DNA of 64,000 nucleotides from Aricia agestis (taxonomy: Eukaryota > Arthropoda > Insecta > Lepidoptera > Lycaenidae), in NCBI RefSeq assembly GCF_905147365.1, contig NC_056428.1:42066001-42130000 (forward strand), given 5' to 3'. The translations under genes were made by a program, and so were the position numbers. The notes under the pieces were generated by a model. It was not told the origin of the DNA. It made no database searches and saw nothing but the letters and a program-made list of their open reading frames with translations. Below, one piece after another: positions 34,501-43,119 of the stretch (its first letter is position 1; each line of letters starts with the position of its first letter).

Positions 34501-34743
34501 GATCGTTGGGCCGTGCAGCGCCACGATCTCGTGGCAGTACTAGGCGGGGACCTCTCGCTCCCGAGCATGGTGCGCTGCATGCTCGAGAGCGATGAGGCCT
34601 GGCAGGCGGCGGTCTCTTTCTGCGAAATTGTGATGTCGCAGAAAGAGGCCTCGGAGCGGGACAGAGAGGACGATCCCACCTCTCTGCCGCTCCGCCGGCG
34701 TAGGACGGGAGTGCGGAGGCGTCGCTATGCGAACCTCCAATAA
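31573..34743 (+). CDS. E1 ORF2: endonuclease-reverse transcriptase, 1056 aa
   Basis: Makes the nick in the telomeric repeat and copies element RNA from it. An APE-type endonuclease occupies about residues 1-220 (FLQAN, AEP, VVAGDFNAKSSAWGS near 122, LSDHRYIRF near 200). Reverse transcriptase follows with SLDIANAF near 577, CGVPQGSALGP near 635 and the YADD box near 667. A C-terminal knuckle lies near 957 (CHECGAAEDTAQH...C). The ATG lies in TAATG, overlapping the ORF1 stop in the -1 frame, the coupling described for Bombyx SART1. No interruption is seen, so it could be active. Confidence 0.95.
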   Translation: MPGHLGFLQANVNHSAAAQDLLLQSMAEWLVDVVVVAEPYFVPHLPHWAGDTDGSVAVVSRQGVGPPLIPKMRGPGYVAVVRGEIAIVGVYFSPNQNLAALERFLDVLVPLISRLTPFPVVVAGDFNAKSSAWGSPITNPKGREVEEWAVATGLSLINHGTVPTCVRWNGESVVDLTFATPDIARRIGGWRVITELETLSDHRYIRFEVSPPSRSSPALSRGRSRFPRWALSRLDRELAEEAAIVGRWCLPSTWQGQGVDGMAGCFGDVLTNVCRAAMPRLNGPPPPRRAVYWWSSELTDLRAACNAARRAYGRSRRRRPQDIERDGRLHRVYVEKREALKLAMSRAKEAAWLELVEGLNNDPWGRPYKRARDKLRVQSTPLTESLQPELLGSIVRELFPAPPAEFAPPQMARPTPDLALEEGVPPPVTDQEMEMVLSRLRDKKRAPGPDGVHGKVLSLALVHLEEPLRELFDQCLQSGQFPKGWKRGRLVLLPKGGRPPDQASAVRPIVLLNEVGKALERIVASRLVQHLEEGPGPKLSNHQYGFRVGRSTVDAMRYLRSVTQEAEREGDVVLGVSLDIANAFNSLPHSVILGALEYFGVPLYIRRLVGDWLSDREVVWENRDGVLVLVEVDCGVPQGSALGPGLWVIGYDWVLRCCLLPGIGVSAYADDTFITARGRTFQEAARLAESAISLVVSRIRRLGLRVRFEKTEALMFMFRGPGKRGPPPGARLRVGDEEIRVSPTIKYLGLTLDGRWTFGPHFQQLGPKVIRAASSLGRLLPNVGGPSQACRQLYSGVCRSMALYGAPIWVDALTVRNRALLHKMQRVIAVRVIRGYRTVSWAAATALAGEPPWELTARVLAELNLLITEGRSNGEAPSWEELRRFRRLGEQWLLRRWGEDLAQTRYGQRTAEALRPVLAAWMRRKKKPLTFRLTQVLTGHGCFGEYLCKVARREPTPACHECGAAEDTAQHTLEVCDRWAVQRHDLVAVLGGDLSLPSMVRCMLESDEAWQAAVSFCEIVMSQKEASERDREDDPTSLPLRRRRTGVRRRRYANLQ

Positions 34744-35075
34744 CTCTCGTCCCACGGGGCTCCGGGTCAGGATGGGTACCTGCCCGGCTAAGCTAGTCCC
34801 GGCGCCGAGGGGAACGCTTTAGTTTGCCTAAGCGTTCCCTTATTTTTGGTGGAAGTCCGGTCCCCTTTTGAGGTAGACCGGCCGGTCGTGGAGGGAGTCC
34901 TGTGTTTGGTAGATCCGGGACATCCCTCCTTTATACGGCTGAAGGTGAACCGCAGGTGGTTTTAGTGAGTAGGAGTCTCACATACCCCCGGGGTGCTTCA
35001 GCTTAACTGAGGCACATACCCGACCCGGGGGACCCATGATGGGTTTCCCCTGCGCATCAAAAAAAAAAAAAAAAA
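34744..35075 (+). other. E1 3' UTR and poly(A)
   Basis: Hairpin-rich. One hairpin is gggaacgct...agcgttccc (34811-34842). The terminal one, GTGAG (34965-34969) with CTCAC (34977-34981), is the counterpart of the GTGGG/CCCAC hairpin in the other elements. A17 follows and then GGTTA repeats. Confidence 0.8.
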
Positions 35076-35154
35076 GGTTAGGTTAGGTTAGGTTAGGTTA
35101 GGTTAGGTTAGGTTAGGTTAGGTTAGGTTAGGTTAGGTTAGGTTAGGTTAGGTT
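35076..35154. repeat. (TTAGG)n between E1 and the spacer
   Basis: About 15 perfect units starting GGTTA directly after the poly(A). Confidence 0.97.
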
Positions 35155-35493
35155 TTTTTTAGAATTTTTTTAGCAATGTTCCCCTGGCGAGTATGGGCCA
35201 GAGATAGTTTTCTTTCTAAATGGATGTAGGTGTCGACAGTGTCTGTTTCAATGTTTTACAATTAGGTATACGGTATTACGGTATCAGTCATCAGATGATA
35301 TTCTATTTTCACAAACAGTTTTCGGACATCAAAGTACAGTAAACTTCTTACAACAAATTTTTTGACAACATTTTCATTGGTGCTTAGATACTAAATACAA
35401 GGTTATAGTTTTTCTTTAAGATACAATGTTTGATGTTTTCTTCATTTTCTGTATATTCTTTTGTTAGAGTTGGCTACTAGGGTGTAGACTGGC

Positions 35494-35524
<31 letters not shown>

Positions 35525-35751
35525 CCTTTTTTTTTATGTGTATATTTTATGCCAAACATATATGTCTAAAATATTTATTTTACATCTTTTTTAATGTTAT
35601 AATTTATTCCTATTATTTACTGCAATTATAATATTTTTACAAAATTTTAGAAATTTATTTCTACTTCTCTTATCACTGATTATTTCTGCAAACTTTGATT
35701 GTTCTATTTTAATACCGATGTCAATCTCGAGGTCAAGTCTGGTACCTCCGT
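35155..35751 (-). other. Spacer S1: unknown sequence with T-runs, inside the telomeric array
   Basis: About 600 bp, AT-rich, flanked on both sides by TTAGG. It begins with a T-run right after the repeats and has a longer T-run at about 35500-35524; ctggcgag occurs at both 35193 and 35490. Read on the minus strand the T-runs are poly(A) tails facing CCTAA, the TRAS direction, so it may be one or two 5'-truncated TRAS-direction copies. No coding sequence identifies it. Repeated at 38896-39504. Confidence 0.5.
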
Positions 35752-35820
35752 GGTTAGGTTAGGTTAGGTTAGGTTAGGTTAGGTTAGGTTAGGTTAGGTT
35801 AGGTTAGGTTAGGTTAGGTT
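35752..35820. repeat. (TTAGG)n
   Basis: About 14 perfect units. Confidence 0.97.
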
Positions 35821-36455
35821 CCCCCCGATCCCCCCGATGGTTGCACGCCTTGTCGTGGCGGTGGGGCTCTAGTAACCGCGGCTTGGACAACCGCGGTGAA
35901 GCGAAGAGGCAACCAGGGCCGGCCGGTGTCGCCGCCTGGCCCGAGGAGGGCGCTCCCAGCGGACTGGAGGAGTCCGCTGCGGATGCGCACCGAGGTGGGG
36001 CCGCAGAGGAAGAGGCAAGTAGGTATTACGGTGCGCCGCTTGCCCTATCCTCTGCGGCCGAGGACGGATCGCGGGGGGGAGAGGCATTGTGGTAGGTTGC
36101 CGCTTTCCCTACCCCCCCTGCGAGCTGGCGGGGCCGTTCCGTTTGAACGGCATTGGTGGGGCCGCAGAGGAAGAGGCAAGTAGGTATTACGGTGCGCCGC
36201 TTGCCCTATCCTCTGCGGCCGAGGTGTGGTCGGTGGCAGAGCCACAGACCTGATCTGCCACATGGCCTCCAAGTAGCAGACTCGGGGGGCGTCTGCTACA
36301 GCCTTGGTGGGGGCCGAGGAGGAGGGCGCATGTGTTGTGCGCCCATCGTGGAGTCTTCGGGCCGCTGGCGGGGTCGCAGATGTGTGTATCGTTCCTGTGG
36401 CCCCGTTAATATGCGGCGTGGCGGAAGATGGGGGGGGGGGTTTTAGTGGGTATAC
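35821..36455 (+). mobile_element. E2: 5'-truncated element, 3' UTR only, end broken
   Basis: Starts ccccccgat ccccccgatgg, the first nine bases doubled compared with the copy at 39679. It contains a ~70-bp hairpin unit twice (35993-36063 and 36151-36223): ggccgcagagga pairs with tcctctgcggcc and, inside, ggcaag pairs with cttgcc. It stops inside the terminal hairpin at ttttagtgggtatac, where the sister copy continues to a normal poly(A). No coding sequence remains. Confidence 0.75.
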
Positions 36456-36467
36456 TTTTTTTTTTTT
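36456..36467. other. T12 junction of a tandem duplication
   Basis: Twelve T residues separate the broken end of E2 from ccgttgacgg, an internal point of E1 ORF2 (32713). They are absent from both parent sequences. Confidence 0.9.
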
Positions 36468-38498
36468 CCGTTGACGGAATCGCTCCAACCGGAGCTGCTG
36501 GGGAGCATCGTCAGGGAACTGTTCCCTGCCCCCCCAGCCGAATTTGCTCCGCCTCAAATGGCTCGGCCAACGCCGGACTTGGCCTTGGAGGAGGGTGTTC
36601 CGCCACCCGTCACCGATCAGGAGATGGAGATGGTACTGTCCCGTCTCCGTGACAAGAAGAGGGCGCCGGGTCCGGACGGGGTGCACGGGAAGGTGCTATC
36701 ATTGGCACTCGTGCATCTCGAGGAACCCCTTCGGGAACTGTTTGACCAGTGTCTTCAATCTGGGCAGTTCCCGAAGGGATGGAAGAGAGGCCGACTCGTC
36801 CTTTTGCCTAAAGGAGGTCGGCCACCGGACCAGGCGTCGGCGGTAAGACCGATAGTGTTGCTGAACGAGGTCGGGAAGGCACTGGAACGTATTGTGGCTT
36901 CACGACTCGTTCAGCACTTGGAGGAGGGCCCGGGACCGAAACTGTCTAATCATCAGTACGGTTTCCGGGTTGGTCGGTCTACCGTCGATGCCATGCGGTA
37001 CCTACGGTCGGTGACGCAGGAGGCGGAACGCGAAGGGGATGTGGTGTTGGGGGTGTCGCTCGACATAGCCAATGCTTTCAACAGCCTTCCTCACAGCGTG
37101 ATACTCGGGGCACTGGAGTACTTCGGTGTCCCCTTGTATATCAGAAGGCTGGTGGGAGATTGGCTCTCCGACAGAGAGGTCGTGTGGGAAAACCGGGACG
37201 GGGTCCTGGTGTTGGTGGAGGTCGATTGCGGTGTCCCACAGGGTTCGGCACTTGGGCCGGGTCTGTGGGTCATTGGCTATGACTGGGTCCTGCGATGCTG
37301 CCTCCTCCCCGGGATAGGTGTCTCCGCTTATGCGGATGACACCTTTATTACAGCCCGGGGGAGGACTTTTCAAGAGGCGGCGCGGCTGGCCGAATCGGCA
37401 ATATCGCTGGTGGTCAGCCGCATAAGACGGTTAGGGCTTCGAGTCCGTTTCGAGAAGACCGAAGCCCTTATGTTTATGTTTCGCGGACCCGGTAAAAGGG
37501 GGCCTCCACCAGGTGCACGACTTCGTGTCGGAGACGAGGAGATCAGGGTGAGCCCCACCATCAAGTATCTTGGGCTCACCCTGGATGGAAGGTGGACCTT
37601 CGGTCCCCATTTCCAGCAGCTGGGACCGAAGGTCATAAGAGCGGCATCCTCACTGGGTCGACTCCTGCCAAATGTGGGAGGGCCCAGCCAAGCCTGTCGG
37701 CAGCTGTACTCCGGGGTGTGCCGGAGTATGGCTTTGTACGGTGCCCCAATATGGGTGGATGCTCTCACCGTGCGTAATAGGGCCCTGCTGCACAAAATGC
37801 AGCGGGTCATAGCGGTGAGAGTCATCAGGGGCTACCGTACAGTCTCTTGGGCGGCAGCAACTGCTCTGGCGGGGGAACCGCCATGGGAGCTCACGGCGAG
37901 GGTGCTCGCCGAATTGAACCTCCTCATCACTGAGGGGAGGTCGAATGGCGAAGCCCCTTCGTGGGAGGAGCTTAGGCGGTTCCGGAGACTCGGAGAGCAG
38001 TGGTTGCTGAGGAGGTGGGGTGAGGATCTGGCGCAGACCCGGTACGGTCAACGTACCGCCGAGGCACTGCGTCCAGTTCTTGCGGCGTGGATGCGCCGCA
38101 AGAAAAAACCCCTCACTTTCCGCCTTACACAGGTGCTCACCGGGCACGGATGCTTCGGTGAGTACCTGTGTAAGGTCGCCAGGAGAGAGCCAACGCCAGC
38201 CTGCCATGAATGCGGCGCTGCGGAGGACACGGCCCAGCATACCCTCGAGGTGTGCGATCGTTGGGCCGTGCAGCGCCACGATCTCGTGGCAGTACTAGGC
38301 GGGGACCTCTCGCTCCCGAGCATGGTGCGCTGCATGCTCGAGAGCGATGAGGCCTGGCAGGCGGCGGTCTCTTTCTGCGAAATTGTGATGTCGCAGAAAG
38401 AGGCCTCGGAGCGGGACAGAGAGGACGATCCCACCTCTCTGCCGCTCCGCCGGCGTAGGACGGGAGTGCGGAGGCGTCGCTATGCGAACCTCCAATAA
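36468..38498 (+). pseudogene. Truncated ORF2 (reverse transcriptase and C-terminus), E1d
   Basis: 675 codons read through without a stop and are identical in protein to E1 ORF2 from its residue 382 on, including SLDIANAF, YADD and the C-terminal knuckle. The endonuclease and any natural start are missing, so it should not make a functional ORF2. The lack of any amino-acid change shows that the duplication is very recent (or an assembly effect). Confidence 0.92.
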
Positions 38499-38831
38499 CT
38501 CTCGTCCCACGGGGCTCCGGGTCAGGATGGGTACCTGCCCGGCTAAGCTAGTCCCGGCGCCGAGGGGAACGCTTTAGTTTGCCTAAGCGTTCCCTTATTT
38601 TTGGTGGAAGTCCGGTCCCCTTTTGAGGTAGACCGGCCGGTCGTGGAGGGAGTCCTGTTCTTGGTAGATCCGGGACATCCCTCCTTTATACGGCTGAAGG
38701 TGAACCGCAGGTGGTTTTAGTGAGTAGGAGTCTCACATACCCCCGGGGTGCTTCAGCTTAACTGAGGCACATACCCGACCCGGGGGACCCATGATGGGTT
38801 TCCCCTGCGCATCAAAAAAAAAAAAAAAAAA
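36468..38831 (+). mobile_element. E1d: duplicated 3' part of E1
   Basis: Offset exactly 3755 bp from 32713-35075 through ORF2. The 3' UTR differs at only a couple of bases (gtgtttgg against gttcttgg), with A18 at 38814-38831. It begins mid-ORF2 after the T12. Confidence 0.93.
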
Positions 38832-38895
38832 GGTTAGGTTAGGTTAGGTTAGGTTAGGTTAGGTTAGGTTAGGTTAGGTTAGGTTAGGTTAGGTT
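38832..38895. repeat. (TTAGG)n
   Basis: About 12-13 units; shorter than the matching array at 35076. Confidence 0.97.
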
Positions 38896-39234
38896 TTTTT
38901 TAGAATTTTTTTAGCAATGTTCCCCTGGCGAGTATGGGCCAGAGATAGTTTTCTTTCTAAATGGATGTAGGTGTCGACAGTGTCTGTTTCAATGTTTTAC
39001 AATTAGGTATACGGTATTACGGTATCAGTCATCAGATGATATTCTATTTTCACAAACAGTTTTCGGACATCAAAGTACAGTAAACTTCTTACAACAAATT
39101 TTTTGACAACATTTTCATTGGTGCTTAGATACTAAATACAAGGTTATAGTTTTTCTTTAAGATACAATGTTTGATGTTTTCTTCATTTTCTGTATATTCT
39201 TTTGTTAGAGTTGGCTACTAGGGTGTAGACTGGC

Positions 39235-39278
<44 letters not shown>

Positions 39279-39504
39279 CTTTTTTTTTATGTGTATATTT
39301 TATGCCAAACATATATGTCTAAAATATTTATTTTACATCTTTTTTAATGTTATAATTTATTCCTATTATTTACTGCAATTATAATATTTTTACAAAATTT
39401 TAGAAATTTATTTCTACTTTTCTTATCACTGATTATTTCTGCAAACTTTGATTGTTCTATTTTAATACCGATGTCAATCTCGAGGTCAAGTCTGGTACCT
39501 CCGT
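38896..39504 (-). other. Spacer S1, second copy
   Basis: Copy of 35155-35751. The internal T-run is longer (39238-39282 region) and one substitution is visible (tacttttctta against tacttctctta). Same TTAGG flanks. Confidence 0.6.
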
Positions 39505-39678
39505 GGTTAGGTTAGGTTAGGTTAGGTTAGGTTAGGTTAGGTTAGGTTAGGTTAGGTTAGGTTAGGTTAGGTTAGGTTAGGTTAGGTTAGGTTAGGTTAG
39601 GTTAGGTTAGGTTAGGTTAGGTTAGGTTAGGTTAGGTTAGGTTAGGTTAGGTTAGGTTAGGTTAGGTTAGGTTAGGTT
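39505..39678. repeat. (TTAGG)n
   Basis: About 35 perfect units, more than twice the length of the matching array at 35752. Confidence 0.97.
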
Positions 39679-40392
39679 CCCCCCGATGGTTGCACGCCTT
39701 GTCGTGGCGGTGGGGCTCTAGTAACCGCGGCTTGGACAACCGCGGTGAAGCGAAGAGGCAACCAGGGCCGGTCGGTGTCGCCGCCTGGCCCGAGGAGGGC
39801 GCTCCCAGCGGACTGGAGGAGTCCGCTGCGGATGCGCACCGAGGTGGGGCCGCAGAGGAAGAGGCAAGTAGGTATTACGGTGCGCCGCTTGCCCTATCCT
39901 CTGCGGCCGAGGACGGATCGCGGGGGGGAGAGGCATTGTGGTAGGTTGCCGCTTTCCCTACCCCCCCTGCGAGCTGGCGGGGCCGTTCCGTTTGAACGGC
40001 ATTGGTGGGGCCGCAGAGGAAGAGGCAAGTAGGTATTACGGTGCGCCGCTTGCCCTATCCTCTGCGGCCGAGGTGTGGTCGGTGGCAGAGCCACAGACCT
40101 GATCTGCCACATGGCCTCCAAGTAGCAGACTCGGGGGGCGTCTGCTACAGCCTTGGTGGGGGCCGAGGAGGAGGGCGCATATGTTGTGCGCCCATCGTGG
40201 TGTCTTCGGGCCGCTGGCGGGGTCGCAGATGTGTGTATCGTTCCTGTGGCCCCGTCAATATGCGGCGTGGCGGAAGATGGGGGGGGGGTTTTAGTGGGTA
40301 TACCGTGGTCTCATTAGCTACGGGAGTCCCACATAACCGCTCGGGTCGCCCCCTGCGCCTGGGTGGTATGCGTAATGCATTTCCCCCTCCGG

Positions 40393-40458
<66 letters not shown>
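39679..40458 (+). mobile_element. E2d: second copy of the 3' UTR-only element, intact end
   Basis: Same as 35821-36455 with a few substitutions, including the twice-repeated hairpin. It continues through the terminal hairpin (gtgggtatacc ... gggagtcccacataa) to gcatttccccctccgg and A66 at 40393-40458. This shows what the broken copy at 36455 lacks. Confidence 0.85.
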
Positions 40459-40460
<2 letters not shown>

Positions 40461-40497
40461 TTAGGTTAGGTTAGGTTAGGTTAGGTTAGGTTAGGTT
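40459..40497. repeat. (TTAGG)n
   Basis: About 8 units, ending GGTT at the first base of E3. Confidence 0.97.
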
Positions 40498-40881
40498 GGG
40501 GGCGATACCGGTCCGTCCACGTTCGTGTCCCTGGGCGCCTGGGTACGCCACCCCGCCCTTTACACGAAGTGACGTATCCAGGATGGCTGAACACCGGTCT
40601 TTCCTGTCTTTCTCTCTTTTTTTAGTTTACCCTTCGTTTGTATTGTTTTATTTTTGTTTCACTATCTTTCACCATCTTATCTACCCTGTCTTTCCTTTTT
40701 GTTTGCACTCTTCTTTACACCATTGTTTGTTTTGCGTGTGTACATCTGTGTGTGAATGAGTGATGGATGGGCCCGTGGGCCCCTAATCCAGGGTTTATGG
40801 CGCCCGGCCGTGGGATGCATTACGAGCAGGTGGCTACGTACCAAGGGCGCCGGGGCAGAATCACCCCTAACTGACACAAAC

Positions 40882-43119
40882 ATGGAATACAAGCATGCGG
40901 ATAATTCTCCCAGGGTGGGTACCGGCAACGCCGGAGAATCCCACACTCCCGCTTCGGCGGGGGATCGGGCCGTGTATACTGGGGGCCCCAAACATGCTTT
41001 GAAGGAGGGGAGGAGGAATGACGACTTTGGCAACGAACTTACGGACAATGATAGGCAATGCGATTTGGCAATGTTGACGGCGAGCGAGGGTGGATCACGA
41101 GCGGCAACGCCCGTACCCACCGGCATGGGCTCCGGGTTCTTTAGGAGACCCGGAAGTGGTAGTGACGAGAGCGGCGATGAGTCCGCCGCTTCTCATAATC
41201 CGGACGTGGACAGTGAGAGGGAGAGGACCCGGGACACTTTCCGGCGCAAGAGGCGCGGTAGTGAGCTCGAGGATAGCCCGGAGAAAAACAGGGGAGCGGC
41301 CGCAAAGCCCTCCTCCAAACGCGGAAGAGGAAGACCGCCCACCACAGGGCAATACGTAGGCATGTACAAGGCCAAGAAGGATCTCCTCGACATCAAGCAG
41401 AGGGAACTTGAAGTCGAGGTAGAGAAGGAACTACTGGACGTGACAAAGAGACTCCCGAACCTACGGTCCAACCGGCTTTCGGAGTCCTCACTCTCAGACT
41501 GTATAATGGCGGAAGACGAGATCACAACGGCGAAACTTGGCGAGGCAATAACGCAGAGCCTTGACGCCATCTCCGCTGTGACTCAGAAGTCGAAGAATCT
41601 TAAGGGCACCTACATCGCGGCCCTTAAAAAAGCGACCTGTACCATAAAGGAAGCGAGCGTTAGCCTTCTTAGCAGGTCAGCTTCGGAAGAGACGAGAGCC
41701 CTGGCGGCGCAGAACACACGCCTCTCCAGAGAGCTAGAGGACATGAAGAAAGAACTAGAGGCCGTCAAGCGCAGGCTCGCTGACGCCCAACCACAGTCTG
41801 CTCCTATTAAAGAGCCGAATGTGGAAGAGCTATTACAGCGAGCGCTGCGCGAGGCGGTCTCCGTGATGAACGCCCGCATGGATGCACGCTTGGAAGGGCT
41901 CGAGGCCCGACTTCTACCGGAACCTCGCCTACGCCCTCCACTTGCTGCGGACAAAAAGAAGGAGAGAGCTGCCTCCACATCAGTCGCAAGGCCGCAGCTA
42001 CCTGAAGTGGAAAAAGAGACCCCGCCTCCGCCGGAGCCATCAGTCTCTACATTGATGGCTCCGACGAACCCGGAGCCTAAACCAAAAAGGACAAAGAAGG
42101 GACGAAAGTCTGCTGCTGCTGTCGAGGCTGCAGCCGCGAGAAGCGATGCAACGACGGCGGTAGCTACGACACAGCCAGCCTCTCCTTCATGGACAGAGGT
42201 AGTCAAAAGAGGGAAGGCACCGAAGAAGGTGGAAGACAAGAAAAAGACGCTGAAGAAGAAGGAGAAAAAGAAGAAGGAAAGGCAACTCCGCGCTCCAAAA
42301 TCAGCAGCCGTAGTACTGACTCTGCTTCCGGACGCGGAGAAAAATGGCGTCACTTACCAGGACGTCATTGATAAGGCGAAGTTACAGCTAGATTTGGCTG
42401 CACTTGATATCCCAGCGGTCAAATTTAAGCGGGCCGTGACCGGGGCTCGTATGTACGAGGTCTCGGGAGCGGCCTGCAAGGAGAAGGCCGACGCCCTTGC
42501 GGGCAAATTAAAGGAAATAGTCGGTGAAGACGTGGTACGAGTGTCTCGGCCGCAGAAATGTGCGGAGCTGAGAATCACGGGTCTCGACGACTCTGCAACA
42601 GCGACAGAAATCGCAGCTTCCGTCGCAAGATCGGGCGGTTGTCGTCCCACAGATGTCAGAGTCGGCGAGATCCGCGTAGATAGAAGAGGGCGCGGCTTGG
42701 CCTGGGTCAAGTGCCCGGTCGAGGCCGCCAAGCTGGTGACTGCGTCGCCTGCCAGGATTTACGTCGGCTGGACAGTGGCCCAGGTGACCCTCCTGGCCCA
42801 GCGCACCATGAGGTGCTTCCGGTGCCATGAAGAGGGACACACCAGAGCGACATGTTCCTCAGGAACAGACCGCAGTGAACTCTGTTTCCGCTGCGGACAG
42901 CCCGGGCACTCGGTCAAACAGTGCGGGAACCCACCGCACTGCGCGCTCTGCGAGTCACGAGGGAAAGCGGCGGACCATATTGTGGGCAGCAAGCGCTGCA
43001 ACAAATCTGTCCCCAAAGCAAAACGGAAAGGCCCCAAAAAGAGCCGAGCGCCTCAAGAGGCCGCCACAACATCTACGGCGGCCCCTAGTGTCAGAGCGGA
43101 CCCTATGGAGGCCCAATAA
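40882..43119 (+). CDS. E3 ORF1: Gag protein, 745 aa
   Basis: I place the start at ATG 40882 (MEYKHADNSPRVG) because ME....N.PR.G is the conserved start in E4-E7. An in-frame ATG at 40756 would add 42 residues that correspond to conserved 5' UTR. Features: RGRGRPPTTGQYVG (AT-hook-like) near residue 148, a coiled segment (RLSRELEDMKKELEAVKRRL) near 280-305, LEARLLPEPRLRPPLAADKK near 340, and a Lys-rich linker. Three CCHC-type knuckles follow from about 643 (CFRCHEEGHTRATC, CFRCGQPGHSVKQC, CALCESRGKAADH...C). The TAA stop overlaps the ORF2 frame. Confidence 0.92.
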   Translation: MEYKHADNSPRVGTGNAGESHTPASAGDRAVYTGGPKHALKEGRRNDDFGNELTDNDRQCDLAMLTASEGGSRAATPVPTGMGSGFFRRPGSGSDESGDESAASHNPDVDSERERTRDTFRRKRRGSELEDSPEKNRGAAAKPSSKRGRGRPPTTGQYVGMYKAKKDLLDIKQRELEVEVEKELLDVTKRLPNLRSNRLSESSLSDCIMAEDEITTAKLGEAITQSLDAISAVTQKSKNLKGTYIAALKKATCTIKEASVSLLSRSASEETRALAAQNTRLSRELEDMKKELEAVKRRLADAQPQSAPIKEPNVEELLQRALREAVSVMNARMDARLEGLEARLLPEPRLRPPLAADKKKERAASTSVARPQLPEVEKETPPPPEPSVSTLMAPTNPEPKPKRTKKGRKSAAAVEAAAARSDATTAVATTQPASPSWTEVVKRGKAPKKVEDKKKTLKKKEKKKKERQLRAPKSAAVVLTLLPDAEKNGVTYQDVIDKAKLQLDLAALDIPAVKFKRAVTGARMYEVSGAACKEKADALAGKLKEIVGEDVVRVSRPQKCAELRITGLDDSATATEIAASVARSGGCRPTDVRVGEIRVDRRGRGLAWVKCPVEAAKLVTASPARIYVGWTVAQVTLLAQRTMRCFRCHEEGHTRATCSSGTDRSELCFRCGQPGHSVKQCGNPPHCALCESRGKAADHIVGSKRCNKSVPKAKRKGPKKSRAPQEAATTSTAAPSVRADPMEAQ

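Larger units (their letters stand above)
28956..35075 (+). mobile_element. E1: full-length SART-type telomeric retrotransposon
   Basis: 5' UTR 28956-29332, ORF1, ORF2, 3' UTR 34744-35058, then A17 at 35059-35075. The TTAGG strand carries the sense sequence and poly(A) faces the tip, which is the SART orientation. Its 5' end (gaacttgattttcc) differs from the GGGGGCGATACC start shared by the elements further right, and its Gag is the most distant, so it is a separate subfamily. All expected catalytic motifs are present. Confidence 0.93.

Noticed and set aside
28956..35075. Main elements as TRAS family
   Set aside because: TRAS sense strands run with CCTAA; these run with TTAGG, and E1 has the UAAUG overlap known from SART1. 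Only the minus-strand element and perhaps S1 show TRAS direction.
40393..40458. Poly(A) runs of 50-66 bases as a purely technical artefact
   Set aside because: They occur at the same place, the 3' end of each element, directly before GGTTA, as expected for these retrotransposons. The exact lengths may still be unreliable.
40756..40881. N-terminal extension of E3 Gag from ATG 40756 (and of E7 from 57760)
   Set aside because: The corresponding stretch in E5 and E6 is 5' UTR without a usable ATG, while the start at ME....N.PR.G is conserved. I cannot exclude that both starts are used.
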